Origin: Pseudomonas xantholysinigenes
Lineage (GTDB): Bacteria; Pseudomonadota; Gammaproteobacteria; Pseudomonadales; Pseudomonadaceae
NCBI RefSeq assembly: GCF_014268885.2
Contig: NZ_CP077095.1
Span: 587,001-651,000 of the forward strand
DNA length: 64,000 nt
Direction: 5' to 3'
Below are positions 53,755 through 62,960 of this stretch, piece after piece; within the stretch, counting starts at the first letter, position 1; each line of letters starts with the position of its first letter. The notes under the pieces are model-generated. The model worked only from the letters and a program-made list of their open reading frames with translations. It did no database searches and was not told the origin of the DNA. The position numbers and the translations under genes are program-made.

Positions 53755-54399
53755 CTATTTCTTGCCGAGTTTTCGCAACTCGTCCGATTCGACCACCCGA
53801 ATCCCGTCCTCTTCTTCCAACGCCAGGCGCCACAGCGCCCGGGCCAGGGTGCAGGCCTCGATGCCCCGGTACTTGCCCGGTATCAGGCGGGCGAAGGGCG
53901 CCGCCATGCGTTCACCCAGGCGTGGCTCGATCCGCTCGCCCAGCAACAACGAAGGCCGCACGATGGTCAACTGTGGCCAGTCCTGCTGCTTGAGCGCTTC
54001 TTCCATTTCGCCCTTGACCCGGTTGTAGAAGATCGACGACTTCGCATCGGCGCCCAGCGCGCTGATCACCAGCAGGTGACGGGCGCCCATCTCCCGGGCG
54101 CGCTTGCTGAAGGCCACGACCATGTCCAGGTCGACGGCGCGGAAGGCATTTTCCGAGCCGGCCTGCTTGAGCGTGGTGCCCAGGCAGCAAAAAGCGATAT
54201 CGACGCGACCGGCCAGTTGCGGGAGAAACACCGCCGGGTCGCCCACCGGGTTTTCCAGGTGCGGGTGTTCGGCGAGGGGGCGGCGGGTCGGGGCCAGCAC
54301 GCGGCTGATGGTGGGCTCGTTGAGCAGGCGGTCGAGCAGGTGTTCACCCGTCAGACCCGTGGCACCGGCAAGCAGGACATGTTGAGGCGTCAGGTACAT
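53755..54399 (-). CDS. NAD(P)-binding atypical SDR (TIP30/HTATIP2-like)
   Basis: A 214-residue protein. Dinucleotide loop [19 protein letters not shown] at the N-terminus, [67 protein letters not shown] (Tyr-x3-Lys) and [12 protein letters not shown], all as in short-chain reductases of the NmrA/HTATIP2 group. Substrate unknown. It is 27 bp upstream-of-stop distant from the MORN gene end and on the same strand. Confidence 0.8.
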   Translation of the reverse strand: MYLTPQHVLLAGATGLTGEHLLDRLLNEPTISRVLAPTRRPLAEHPHLENPVGDPAVFLPQLAGRVDIAFCCLGTTLKQAGSENAFRAVDLDMVVAFSKRAREMGARHLLVISALGADAKSSIFYNRVKGEMEEALKQQDWPQLTIVRPSLLLGERIEPRLGERMAAPFARLIPGKYRGIEACTLARALWRLALEEEDGIRVVESDELRKLGKK

Positions 54400-54426
54400 G
54401 ATGTCTCTCCCTCGTTACTACTCAGC

Positions 54427-56160
54427 TTAGTGGGCGCCAGGTGTTTTCGCCTGTTCCCCCGAAGCTGGCTGGGCTTCATTGCGCAAGGCTTGCTCGGCCT
54501 GTTGCCGGCGCAGGCGCTGCCAGTGGTTGACCACCGCTGGCGGCGCCCAGAGCTGCGGCTCAGAGGCTTCGAAGCCTTCCCTTCGTTCTCTTTCGGCAAC
54601 GCTTTGGCGCGCCAGTTCAAACGCTTGTTTCAAATCGTCGGTCTGGTTCAGCGCCTGGGCGAACAGGGCATCGCCGAAATAGGTGAAGTCGGCTTCCTCC
54701 GAGCAACCGAACGATACCCGGTCGGGGCGCGCGGCCGTCATGATCAGGGTGCGATCGTTCTTGAGCGGGGCGATATAGCCCCCGGAATAGCAGGCGGAGA
54801 TGACGATCACCTTGTCGCGGTCCTTCAGCGGCGCCAAGGCGCTGGCCAGTTCGTCGGCGGACAGGTCGGCCAGTTGCAGGCGTGGCTGGTCGAGCACCAG
54901 CTGGTGATCGTGGCTGCCATGGCTGGTCAGGTAGATGAACACCAGGTCTTCCGGGCCGCTGCGCTCGGCCAGGGTGTGCGCGGCGCGGGTGATATTCTCG
55001 CGCGTGGCCATGGGGCGGTCGGCCAGGTGGTCGCGGTGGTTGACCAGGGTGATCTGGCCATGGGCGCCGAAGCGTATCCTGAGCATGTTGCTGACGTAGT
55101 CGGCCTCGCGCAGGAATACGCTCTGCTGGCCGTCGCCGGCCACCACCAGGCTGTACAGCTGCACCGGCGGGCGCGTGGCGGGTACCTTGGCCAGGGCCTC
55201 GTCGAGCAGCTTGCCTTGATTGAGCAGGGCCAGGTCCAGCGGGTCGGGCAGCAACCTGCCTTTTTCGTCGCGAACCCGTACGCCGTTGACCCAGGTACCG
55301 CCCTCGACACGCCCATCCGGATGGGTCAGGCGGCCATCGCCGTGGTAGGCATCATCGGCAAACCCACCTACGTACTGGCCGCCATCGGCCAGTTGCAAAG
55401 TCCCGAGACCGTTGAAGCGCCAATCGCGGAAGCCGCCTTTGTAGCGGCTGCCGTCGCTGCCCAGCAGCTCGCCTTCGCCAACCAGCGAGCCGTCCTTGAA
55501 GTCACCGATCCAGACGTCGCCGTCGTTGTTCTCGTAGCGACCGCGGCCTTCGAGGCGGTTGTCCTTGAATTCGCCGATGTACTGCTCGCCGTCGGCACTG
55601 TCGTAGGTGCCGGCCCCCTGCAACTGGCCATCGATGAAGTGGCCGCTGAACTGATTGCCGCTGGCGTCGCTGCGCACCCCCGCGCCATTGGGCTTGCCCC
55701 GGGCGAACAGCCCCTGGTAGCGGCTGCCGTCGGCCAGTTCCAGCTGGCCGGCGCCGTCGTACTGGTCGTCCTTGAACTGGCCACGGTACGTCTGGTCGTG
55801 CTGCTTGAGCGTGCCTTCGCCGTCGCGCCGGCCATGTCTGAATGTGCCGGCGTAGTGGCTGCCGGGGGTGGTCAGGTCGCCCAGGCCCTGGAACAGGCCT
55901 TCGCTGAACTGGCCACGGTAGACCTCGCCGTTGCTGCCGTGCCATTCCCCTTGGCCGTGCCACTGGCCGTCCTTGAAAGTGCCGGCGTACCAGCTGCCAT
56001 TGGGGTAGTCGATGCGCCCCTCGCCCTGCAACAGGCCGTCGACCACCTGGCCCCGGTAACGGCCGCCGTCGGGCAGGCGCGCGTCGGGTGGCGACAGGGG
56101 TTCACCTTCGCCACAGGCGGCGAGCAGCAGGATCAGGGTCAGGGGCAGCAGTGGGCGCAT
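54427..56160 (-). CDS. Lipoprotein with 11 MORN repeats and a C13 caspase-like domain
   Basis: A 577-residue envelope protein. Signal peptide with lipobox LLLAAC (Cys16); eleven MORN repeats of about 23 residues (about 34-287; for example YAGTFKDGQWHGQGEW); a short linker; then a caspase-hemoglobinase fold of peptidase family C13 (about 335-545) with LVFIYLTSHGSHDH (His414) and VIVISACYSGGY (Cys457), the catalytic dyad. The tail is a charged, helix-prone region. MORN repeats often bind lipids, so the enzyme may be a membrane-associated cysteine protease. No inhibitor or substrate gene is evident. The start 56160 excludes a frame extension through REP sequence. Confidence 0.88.
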   Translation of the reverse strand: MRPLLPLTLILLLAACGEGEPLSPPDARLPDGGRYRGQVVDGLLQGEGRIDYPNGSWYAGTFKDGQWHGQGEWHGSNGEVYRGQFSEGLFQGLGDLTTPGSHYAGTFRHGRRDGEGTLKQHDQTYRGQFKDDQYDGAGQLELADGSRYQGLFARGKPNGAGVRSDASGNQFSGHFIDGQLQGAGTYDSADGEQYIGEFKDNRLEGRGRYENNDGDVWIGDFKDGSLVGEGELLGSDGSRYKGGFRDWRFNGLGTLQLADGGQYVGGFADDAYHGDGRLTHPDGRVEGGTWVNGVRVRDEKGRLLPDPLDLALLNQGKLLDEALAKVPATRPPVQLYSLVVAGDGQQSVFLREADYVSNMLRIRFGAHGQITLVNHRDHLADRPMATRENITRAAHTLAERSGPEDLVFIYLTSHGSHDHQLVLDQPRLQLADLSADELASALAPLKDRDKVIVISACYSGGYIAPLKNDRTLIMTAARPDRVSFGCSEEADFTYFGDALFAQALNQTDDLKQAFELARQSVAERERREGFEASEPQLWAPPAVVNHWQRLRRQQAEQALRNEAQPASGEQAKTPGAH

Positions 56161-56229
56161 GGCGGAGTCCGGACGAAGGATGCGCCGAGTATGCCGCAGA
56201 ATGCCGAGGGGCGTGAATGAGGGGCACCC

Positions 56230-56292
56230 TTGGGAGCGGGTTTGCCCGCGAATCGAGCGAGTCGCATTCGCGGGTAGACCCGCTCCCACAGG
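56230..56292. repeat. REP pair upstream of the MORN-C13 gene
   Basis: GGGAGCGGGTTTGCCCGCGA (from 56232) and the mirror copy TTCGCGGGTAGACCCGCTCC (from 56268) lie between the MORN gene start and the end of the maoC-like gene. Confidence 0.85.
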
Positions 56293-56314
56293 ATTCGAGC
56301 CGCTGTGGGTCAGC

Positions 56315-56770
56315 TCAGACGAAGCAGAGGGAGAGGGGTTCGGCAATGTAGGCGGGCTTCTCTTCGCCTTCGATCTCGAGGGTGACGGTGGCCTTGAGCA
56401 GCCATTGCCCCGGTTTCTTCTCGGTGGCGTCGGTCAGGTCCACCTTCAGCCGCACCTGGCTGTCGACTTTCACCGGCTGGATGAAACGCACGCTGTCCAG
56501 GCCATAGTTGACCACCATCTTCAACCCTTCGGGCAGCACCAGGATGTCTTCCATCAGCTTGGGGATCAGCGAGAGGGTGAGAAAACCATGGGCGATGGTG
56601 GTGCCAAACGGGGTCTTGGCCGCCTTCACCGGGTCGACATGGATGAACTGGAAATCGCCGGTGGCCTCGGCGAACAGGTTGATGCGTTGCTGGTCGATCT
56701 TCAGCCATTCGGAACGTCCCAGTTCCTTTCCAACGTACTGCGAAAGCTCTGCAACAGGTACATAGGGCAT
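56315..56770 (-). CDS. MaoC-like (R)-enoyl-CoA hydratase
   Basis: A 151-residue hotdog-fold enzyme. The hydratase-2 motif is FAEATGDFQFIHVDPVKAAKTPFGTTIAHGFLTLSLI with catalytic Asp39 and His44. ATG 56770 follows GGAGAG. Such enzymes link beta-oxidation to polyhydroxyalkanoate or act in fatty-acid breakdown. It is a single gene; substrate length cannot be read. Confidence 0.9.
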   Translation of the reverse strand: MPYVPVAELSQYVGKELGRSEWLKIDQQRINLFAEATGDFQFIHVDPVKAAKTPFGTTIAHGFLTLSLIPKLMEDILVLPEGLKMVVNYGLDSVRFIQPVKVDSQVRLKVDLTDATEKKPGQWLLKATVTLEIEGEEKPAYIAEPLSLCFV

Positions 56771-56887
56771 CGCGACTCTCCAGGTTGTCATTTGGTACGA
56801 AAGTGCAAGATCAGCACGGCCAGTGGTATCAGTCAAGTTGCCAGCATTTCGCCGAATATCGCCTTATAGACAGTTGCTTAGCGTGCT

Positions 56888-56893
56888 TATAAT
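56888..56893 (+). promoter_or_regulatory. -10 element upstream of lrgA
   Basis: A perfect TATAAT at 56888-56893 lies 28 bases before the lrgA ATG in the 150-bp gap shared with the divergent maoC-like gene. No good -35 was seen at the proper distance, so an activator may be needed. Confidence 0.4.
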
Positions 56894-56920
56894 GGCCGCC
56901 ATGCTCTGAGGGAGGTCTTT

Positions 56921-57283
56921 ATGCTGCTGCGTGGTTTGACCTGGCTGGTGCTGTTCCAGTTGCTGGGGACGGCGATCAATCACCTGTTCCTGCACATCCT
57001 GCCCGGGCCGATCATCGGCCTGTTGCTGCTGCTGGCCTTCCTGATGATCCGTGGCGAGGTTGGGCAGCCGCTCAACGAGGCGGCCAGCAGCCTGCTGCGC
57101 TACCTGCCGTTGCTGCTGGTGCCGCCGGCGGTGGGGGTAATGGTCTATGCCAAGGACATTGCCGCCGACTTCTGGGCCATCGTCGGTGCGCTGTTGATTT
57201 CCTGTCTGCTGACCCTGGTGTTCGTCGGTGTGCTGATGCAAAAACTCATGCACCGCCAGGGCAAGCGCGAGGAGCAGCCATGA
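56921..57283 (+). CDS. lrgA: CidA/LrgA family membrane protein
   Basis: A 120-residue protein with four hydrophobic segments and the family core HILPGPIIGLLLLLAFLMI and SLLRYLPLLLVPPAVGVMVYAKDI. CidA/LrgA proteins are holin-like and work with LrgB; roles in cell lysis and in export of pyruvate or glycolate are described for relatives. GAGGGAGG precedes the ATG. The stop overlaps the lrgB start by 4 bp. Confidence 0.92.
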   Translation: MLLRGLTWLVLFQLLGTAINHLFLHILPGPIIGLLLLLAFLMIRGEVGQPLNEAASSLLRYLPLLLVPPAVGVMVYAKDIAADFWAIVGALLISCLLTLVFVGVLMQKLMHRQGKREEQP

Positions 57284-57996
57284 CCCTCGACTGGCAAGGC
57301 GCGCTCGACGCGGTCATCCACCATCCCTTGTTCGGTATAGGCATCACCCTGGCGGCCTACCAGTTGGTGCTGGCCGCGTTCGAGAAGACCCGCTGGATTT
57401 TCCTGCAGCCGGTGCTGGTGTCGATGCTGGTGGTGATCGGCATCCTGCTGGTCTGCGGCATCGACTATGCCGAGTACCGCAAGAGCACCGAGATCATGAA
57501 CATTCTCCTGGGGCCGGCCACCGTGGCCCTGGCGGTGCCGCTGTATCTCAACCTGCGGCGCATTCGCCAGCTGTTCTGGCCGACATTTACTACGCTGGTA
57601 GTCGGAGGCCTGTTCGCGACCGTGGCTTGCCTGGCGCTGGGCAAGTGGTTCGGCGCCGAGCACATGATCCTGATGACCATGGCGCCGAAGTCGGTGACGT
57701 CGCCGATAGCCATGCTGGTGGCCGAGCAGATCGGCGGGGTGGCGGCCCTGGCGGCGGTGTTCGTGTTGATCACCGGGGTGATCGGGGCGATCTTCGGCCC
57801 TGCGCTGCTCAGCCGCTGTGGCGTGCTCAGCCCCGAGGCCCGGGGCATGGCCCTAGGTGTGACCGCCCATGCGGTGGGCACCTCGGTGGCCTTGCAGGAA
57901 AGTGACGAGTGCGGCGCCTTCGCCGCGCTGGCGATGAGCCTGATGGGGGTGGCCACGGCGGTGTTCCTGCCGCTGGCGGTCAGCCTGGTGGCCTGA
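57280..57996 (+). CDS. lrgB: LrgB family membrane protein
   Basis: A 238-residue membrane protein with the LrgB core GPATVALAVPLYLNLRRIR, LMTMAPKSVTSPIAMLVAEQIGGVAALAAVFVLITGVIGAIFGPALL and GVTAHAVGTSVALQESDECGAFAALAMSLMGVATAVFLPL. It forms a two-gene unit with lrgA. Confidence 0.95.
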   Translation: MTLDWQGALDAVIHHPLFGIGITLAAYQLVLAAFEKTRWIFLQPVLVSMLVVIGILLVCGIDYAEYRKSTEIMNILLGPATVALAVPLYLNLRRIRQLFWPTFTTLVVGGLFATVACLALGKWFGAEHMILMTMAPKSVTSPIAMLVAEQIGGVAALAAVFVLITGVIGAIFGPALLSRCGVLSPEARGMALGVTAHAVGTSVALQESDECGAFAALAMSLMGVATAVFLPLAVSLVA

Positions 57997-58005
57997 GGAG
58001 CAAAG

Positions 58006-58596
58006 ATGACGCTACCGCTGTTTCCCCTCAATACCGTGTTGTTTCCCGGTTGCCTGCTCGACCTGCAGATCTTCGAGGCACGCTACCTGGACATGATCGG
58101 CCGCTGCATGAAACAGGGCGAAGGCTTTGGCGTGGTGTGCATCCTTGAAGGCGAGCAGGTGGGCAAGGCGCCGCCGCTGGTGGCGTCGGTCGGCTGCGAG
58201 GCGCTGATCCGCGACTTCGTGCAGCAGGACAACGGCCTGCTGGGCATTCGGGTCGAGGGCGTGCGGCGTTTTCGCGTCGAGCAGACGGACGTGCGCAAGG
58301 ACCAGTTGCTGGTCGGCCAGGTGCAGTGGTTGCAGGAGCTGGCGGACAGCCCGTTGGTGGAGCAGGACGATGACCTGCTGGCGCTGTTGCTGGCCTTGGG
58401 CGAGCACCCGATGGTCGAGGCGCTGGACATGCCCCGGGATGTCGACGGGCGTCAGGCACTGGCCAACCAGCTGGCGTACCTGTTGCCGTTCATGGAGGAA
58501 GACAAGCTCGACCTGTTGGCGATCGATTCGCCGCAACTCAGGTTGGAGGCCATCCAGACGTTGCTCGAGCGGATCCAGGGCGAGTTGTTCGCCTGA
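58006..58596 (+). CDS. LON substrate-binding-domain protein
   Basis: A 196-residue protein made only of the Lon N-domain: LPLFPLNTVLFPGCLLDLQIFEARYLDMIGRCMKQGEGFGVVCI, then GIRVEGVRRFRVEQT and a helical C-terminus (ANQLAYLLPFMEEDKLDLLAIDS). It lacks the AAA+ and protease domains of Lon. It may bind misfolded or specific substrates; function unknown. It lies 9 bp after lrgB and may share the transcript. Confidence 0.9.
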   Translation: MTLPLFPLNTVLFPGCLLDLQIFEARYLDMIGRCMKQGEGFGVVCILEGEQVGKAPPLVASVGCEALIRDFVQQDNGLLGIRVEGVRRFRVEQTDVRKDQLLVGQVQWLQELADSPLVEQDDDLLALLLALGEHPMVEALDMPRDVDGRQALANQLAYLLPFMEEDKLDLLAIDSPQLRLEAIQTLLERIQGELFA

Positions 58597-58599
58597 AAG

Positions 58600-58655
58600 G
58601 CTTCGCGGGCAAGCCCGCTCCCACAGATTTTGCACAGGCCCTGTGGGAGCGGGCT
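58600..58655. repeat. REP pair between convergent LON-domain and DedA-PAP2 genes
   Basis: CTTCGCGGGCAAGCCCGCTC (from 58601) and CTGTGGGAGCGGGCTTCAAC (from 58641) form an inverted pair four bases after the LON-domain stop. Confidence 0.85.
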
Positions 58656-58661
58656 TCAACC

Positions 58662-59978
58662 TCAATATTGGTAGCGCAGCAGCGCCTTGGGCAGCGCATG
58701 CAGGGCGAAGAACGCCAGCAGCGCGAAGCACGCCGGCAGCACCAGCCACCACACCCGTTGCGACAGCGCCGTGAGCGGCTGGCGATACTGCACCAGGGTC
58801 AGGCTCAACGCGCACACACAGCAGGCCAGCAGCGCGCCGGCGAGGATATCGGTCGGCCAGTGCGCGCCCAGGTACACCCGTGACAGGGCGATGGCCAGGG
58901 CCGGAATGCATCCCAGCAGCACCCAGGTCAGGCGCATGCGCGGCGGTTGACCGCGTCCGGCCAGCAGCGCCAGGACCAGGAAGAACGCAAACGACGCCGA
59001 ACTGTGCCCGCTGGGCATGCTGTAGCTGGTCAGTGGATCGGCCAGGACCTCGGGCCGGGCGCGGGCGAACAGCCACTTGAGCGAGCCATTGGCCAGTGCC
59101 GTGCCGATCAGCGCGGCACCGGCGAACAGCGCGTGGCGCCACTGGCGGGCCAGCAACAGCAGGCCGGTCAGCAGGCCGCCGAGGAAAAACTGGGTACGGA
59201 AGTCGCCCAGCCGGGTCACGATCACCACCGCGCCGTCGATGGCCTGGCTGCGGTGCTCCTGGACCAGGGTCATCACGCCCTGGTCGAACGCGCTCAGATA
59301 GGGCCAGCCGATGAACAGCGCCGCCACTGCCACGCCGCTCAGCGCGGCGATCAGGCGTGTGGCATGGCGCTGGTCGCGGATGCTGCTGGTCAGGCTCAAG
59401 CCGACCAGTACGGCCAGCGAGCCGGCGACGATCCCGGCATCCAGCCAGAAGCCCTCCGGCAGCGGCAGGCGCATGGCCGCGCCCGTGGCCCAGCCTGGCA
59501 GCAGGTAGGCCACCGACCAGCCGGCGCCGGCCACCAGGCTGACGGCGATGAAGCGCGGCAAGGGCATGTCGAACATGCCGGCGACCATCGGCAACATCGG
59601 CCGCAACGGGCCGATGAAACGCCCGACCAGCAGGCTGGCGATACCGTAGCGCTGGAAGTAGGCCTCGGCACTGCCGATCCATTCCGGGTGGCTGCGCAGC
59701 AACGGCAGGCGACGGATGTTCTGGTGGAAGTACTTGCCGACGCCGTAGGAGATCGCGTCGCCGAGCAGGCCGCCGAGGAACCCCAGCAGCAGCGTTTCGC
59801 CCAGGCTGAAGGCGCCGCTGCCGGCCAGCACGGCGACGGCGAACAGCAGCACGGTGCCGGGGACGATGATGCCGGCGATCGCCAGGCATTCGACGCAGGC
59901 CACGATGAAGATGGCCAGGCCCAGCCACTGCGGGTTGGCGCCAAGCCAGGCGGTCAGGCTGTCCAGCCATTGGCCCAT
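58662..59978 (-). CDS. DedA-PAP2 fusion membrane phosphatase
   Basis: A 438-residue fusion. Residues about 1-190 are a DedA/VTT domain (IVPGTVLLFAVAVLAGSG, LGDAISYGVGKYF, VGRFIGPLRPMLPMVAGMF). Residues about 210-435 are a PAP2 phosphatase with the three motifs KWLFARARP (301-309), SMPSGHSS (PSGH 322-325) and SRVYLGAHWPTD (Ser366-His373). Both families act in undecaprenyl pyrophosphate recycling; the fusion may dephosphorylate and flip the carrier. Immediate upstream gene on the same strand is the DNA glycosylase (3-bp gap). Confidence 0.92.
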   Translation of the reverse strand: MGQWLDSLTAWLGANPQWLGLAIFIVACVECLAIAGIIVPGTVLLFAVAVLAGSGAFSLGETLLLGFLGGLLGDAISYGVGKYFHQNIRRLPLLRSHPEWIGSAEAYFQRYGIASLLVGRFIGPLRPMLPMVAGMFDMPLPRFIAVSLVAGAGWSVAYLLPGWATGAAMRLPLPEGFWLDAGIVAGSLAVLVGLSLTSSIRDQRHATRLIAALSGVAVAALFIGWPYLSAFDQGVMTLVQEHRSQAIDGAVVIVTRLGDFRTQFFLGGLLTGLLLLARQWRHALFAGAALIGTALANGSLKWLFARARPEVLADPLTSYSMPSGHSSASFAFFLVLALLAGRGQPPRMRLTWVLLGCIPALAIALSRVYLGAHWPTDILAGALLACCVCALSLTLVQYRQPLTALSQRVWWLVLPACFALLAFFALHALPKALLRYQY

Positions 59979-59981
59979 GGT

Positions 59982-60677
59982 TCAGTTTCCTTGTTCGAGC
60001 ATGAAGAAGTCTTTGCCTTCGACCTGGCCACGGCGCAGCGGGTTGCGGGTGCAGAAGCGCGCGTAGTCGGCATCGACGAAGCGGTAGGGCAGGTGTTCGT
60101 CGCGGCCATGGGGGATGCCCAGGCGGGTAGTCTGGACCACCCGCGGCACGTGGATGGCGCAATCCTCGACGTACAGGCGCGCGGGGTCGAAGCGTTGGGC
60201 ATCCCATTGCGGCACCTTCAGGCCCAGGGCGCGGCACAGCAGGGTCTGGCCGTTGCACAGGCGCTCGGGCGGACGCAGGTTGCCGCTGGCGTCGGGGTTG
60301 TTCAGCTGCATCCGCGCCAGGCTGTTGTCGCCCGAGAGGGCGTCGGTCCAAGGGTAGGCGGACTTGATCAGTACCGCGTTGCCCGGGCCGTGGGCGCTGA
60401 AATTGAGCGAATCACCGCCGCGGGCGTAGTACATGTAGATGTGTCCGCCATCGAGGAACAGTGCCTTGCGCTTCTCGGTGAAGCCGAGGGAGGCGTGGCT
60501 GCCCTTGTCGGTGAGGTAGTAGGCCTCGGTCTCGATGATCCGCGCCGCCAGCCACAGGTCGCCATGGCGATGGCGGATGACCTTGCCCAGCAAATCGCGG
60601 GCGAGGGTCTGGGCGTCGCGGTCGAAGAAGCTGTCGGGCAGGGCGCGGGCCGGGCAGGGGGCTTGGGCGTCGGGCAT
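59982..60677 (-). CDS. DNA-3-methyladenine glycosylase (AAG/MPG family)
   Basis: A 231-residue glycosylase. Seen: LARDLLGKVIRHRHGDLWLAARIIETEAYYLTDKGSHASLGFTEKRKALFLDGGHIYMYYARG, with the general-base Glu in IETEAY, and GNAVLIKSAYP. Family members excise alkylated purines. ATG 60677 is preferred; the longer frame upstream runs into the REP sequence. Confidence 0.92.
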   Translation of the reverse strand: MPDAQAPCPARALPDSFFDRDAQTLARDLLGKVIRHRHGDLWLAARIIETEAYYLTDKGSHASLGFTEKRKALFLDGGHIYMYYARGGDSLNFSAHGPGNAVLIKSAYPWTDALSGDNSLARMQLNNPDASGNLRPPERLCNGQTLLCRALGLKVPQWDAQRFDPARLYVEDCAIHVPRVVQTTRLGIPHGRDEHLPYRFVDADYARFCTRNPLRRGQVEGKDFFMLEQGN

Positions 60678-60758
60678 GCGGGCGGTTCGTGAGGGTAGAG
60701 GCGGGGATGATAGCAATGAATGGCTTAATCGAGGCTGAATCACCAGATCAGTGATTGG

Positions 60759-60826
60759 TCCTTTCGCGAGTAAACCCGCTCCCACAGATTATGTGTGGAG
60801 CCTGTGGGAGCGGGCTTGCCCGCGAA
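60759..60826. repeat. REP pair in the gap before proA (60678-60983)
   Basis: CTTTCGCGAGTAAACCCGCT (from 60761) and GGGAGCGGGCTTGCCCGCGA (from 60806) form an inverted pair. The rest of the 306-bp gap holds no gene; a TATAAT near 60944 may serve proA. Confidence 0.85.
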
Positions 60827-60943
60827 AAAACTGAATTAGGCGCAGGAATTGTCGATACGGGTGGTTACATCTTTCTTGCACATTCCCGCCAGCCATTTTC
60901 TACCATCCGCCACCCGCCGCTGGGCGTACCCGAGCGCTCCAGT

Positions 60944-60949
60944 TATAAT
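60944..60949 (+). promoter_or_regulatory. -10 element of the proA operon
   Basis: TATAAT at 60944-60949 lies 34 bp upstream of the proA start. The hexamer 17 bases upstream (TGGGCG) is a poor -35, so this is a tentative promoter. Confidence 0.4.
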
Positions 60950-60983
60950 CAGCCGATTTCCCCTTTGCCAAGACACCGAGCCC

Positions 60984-62255
60984 ATGACCGAGTCCGTTCT
61001 TGACTACATGACCCGCCTGGGTCGCGCCGCCCGTGAGGCCTCGCGGGTGATCGGCCGTGCCAGCACCGCGCAGAAGAACCGCGCCCTGCAGGCCGCCGCC
61101 GATGCCCTCGACGCAGCCCGCGACGCGCTCACCGCAGCCAATGAACAGGACTTGGCCAATGGCCGCAAGAACGGCCTCGAACCCGCACTGCTCGAGCGCC
61201 TGGCGCTTACCCCGGCGCGTATCGACGGCATGATCACCGGCCTGCGCCAGGTCGCCAGCCTGCCGGACCCGGTCGGGGCCATCCGCGACATGAGCTACCG
61301 TCCGTCGGGCATCCAGGTCGGCAAGATGCGCGTGCCACTGGGGGTGATAGGTATCATCTACGAGTCGCGCCCCAACGTGACCATCGACGCCGCCAGCCTG
61401 TGCCTGAAGTCGGGCAACGCCACCATCCTGCGTGGCGGCTCCGAAGCCATCCACTCCAACCGCGCCATCGCCACCTGCATCCAGCGTGGCCTGGCCGAGG
61501 CCGGCCTGCCGCCAGCGGTGGTGCAGGTGGTCGAGACCACTGACCGTGAGGCGGTCGGCGCACTGATCAGCATGCCGGAGTACGTCGACGTGATCGTCCC
61601 GCGCGGCGGGCGTGGCCTGATCGAGCGCATCAGCCGCGACGCCCGGGTGCCGGTGATCAAGCACCTGGATGGCATCTGCCATGTCTTCGTCGATGCCCAT
61701 GCCGACCTGGACAAGGCCTGGCGCGTGGCCTTCAACGCCAAGACCTACCGTTATGGCATCTGCGGCGCCATGGAAACCCTGTTGGTGGACCAGGCGGTGG
61801 CCGAGCGCTTCCTGCCGGAAATGGCCCGTCGCTTCCAGGAAAAGGGCGTCGAGCTACGTGGTTGCGAGCGTACCCAGGCGATCATCGATGCCAAGCCGGC
61901 CCGCGAGGAAGACTGGCACACCGAATACCTCGACGCGATCCTGTCGATCCGCGTCGTCGATGGCCTGGAACAGGCCATCGAGCATATCAACCACTATGGT
62001 TCGCACCACACCGATTCGATCATCACCGAGCACCAGGGCCAGGCCCGGCGTTTCATGGCCGAGGTCGACTCGGCATCGGTCATGCTCAACACCCCGACCT
62101 GCTTCGCCGATGGCTTCGAATATGGCCTGGGGGCGGAGATCGGCATCTCCACCGACAAGCTGCACGCACGCGGCCCGGTCGGCCTGGAAGGCTTGACCTG
62201 CGAGAAGTACGTGGTGATCGGCGACGGCCAGCTGCGCGGCCAGGAGTCCTGCTGA
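60984..62255 (+). CDS. proA: Gamma-glutamyl phosphate reductase
   Basis: A 423-residue proline biosynthesis enzyme. Seen: [64 protein letters not shown], the catalytic-Cys segment [11 protein letters not shown] and [17 protein letters not shown]. Length normal. It is first in a row proA-nadD-rsfS-rlmH-mrdA, the usual gammaproteobacterial order. Confidence 0.97.
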   Translation: MTESVLDYMTRLGRAAREASRVIGRASTAQKNRALQAAADALDAARDALTAANEQDLANGRKNGLEPALLERLALTPARIDGMITGLRQVASLPDPVGAIRDMSYRPSGIQVGKMRVPLGVIGIIYESRPNVTIDAASLCLKSGNATILRGGSEAIHSNRAIATCIQRGLAEAGLPPAVVQVVETTDREAVGALISMPEYVDVIVPRGGRGLIERISRDARVPVIKHLDGICHVFVDAHADLDKAWRVAFNAKTYRYGICGAMETLLVDQAVAERFLPEMARRFQEKGVELRGCERTQAIIDAKPAREEDWHTEYLDAILSIRVVDGLEQAIEHINHYGSHHTDSIITEHQGQARRFMAEVDSASVMLNTPTCFADGFEYGLGAEIGISTDKLHARGPVGLEGLTCEKYVVIGDGQLRGQESC

Positions 62256-62256
62256 G

Positions 62257-62916
62257 TTGAGCGAGCCTGTGGCCGTCCGCCGCGTCGGCATTCTCGGCGG
62301 GACCTTCGATCCGGTGCATATCGGTCACCTGCGCAGCGCGCTGGAGGTGGCCGAGTTCATGGGTCTGGACGAACTGCGCCTGCTGCCCAATGCCCGGCCG
62401 CCGCATCGCGATACGCCGCAGGTGGCGGCCGAGGATCGCCTGGCCATGGTGCGCGGCGCCGTGCAGGGCGTTGCCTGCCTGAGCGTGGATGCCCGCGAGT
62501 TGGCGCGCGACAAGCTGTCGTACACCATCGACACACTCGAGTCGATCCGTGCTGAACTGAACACGCAAGACCAGCTGTTCCTGGTCCTGGGTTGGGACGC
62601 ATTCTGCGGCCTGCCCAGCTGGCATCGCTGGGAAGAACTGCTGCAACACTGTCACATCCTGGTGCTGCAACGCCCGGATGCCGACGTTGAACCCCCAGAC
62701 GAGCTGCGCAACCTGCTGGCGGCGCGCTCGGAGAGCGATCCCACCGCCATGTCCGGCCCGGCGGGGCACATTTCGTTCGTCTGGCAGACCCCGCTTGCGG
62801 TGTCCGCCACGCAAATCCGACAGCTGCTGGCCAGCGGCAAGTCGGTGCGGTTCCTGGTGCCGGACGCAGTACTGGCCTATATCGAGGCGCACGATCTGTA
62901 TCGTGGGTCCAACTGA
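62257..62916 (+). CDS. nadD: Nicotinate-nucleotide adenylyltransferase
   Basis: A 219-residue NAD biosynthesis enzyme. Nucleotide-binding start [41 protein letters not shown] and C-terminal [31 protein letters not shown] 62257 is the likely start, supported by AGGAG 10 bases upstream; a GTG at 62269 is the alternative. The gap to proA is 1 bp. Confidence 0.95.
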   Translation: MSEPVAVRRVGILGGTFDPVHIGHLRSALEVAEFMGLDELRLLPNARPPHRDTPQVAAEDRLAMVRGAVQGVACLSVDARELARDKLSYTIDTLESIRAELNTQDQLFLVLGWDAFCGLPSWHRWEELLQHCHILVLQRPDADVEPPDELRNLLAARSESDPTAMSGPAGHISFVWQTPLAVSATQIRQLLASGKSVRFLVPDAVLAYIEAHDLYRGSN

Positions 62917-62960
62917 CGGCGCCTGTGGGCGCCTCACTTAATGAGTTGAACGAGTTTTAT

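Noticed and set aside
53653..56220. 855-residue open frame on the plus strand
   Set aside because: Antisense to the SDR gene and the MORN-C13 gene; its apparent repeats are only the mirror of the MORN repeats.
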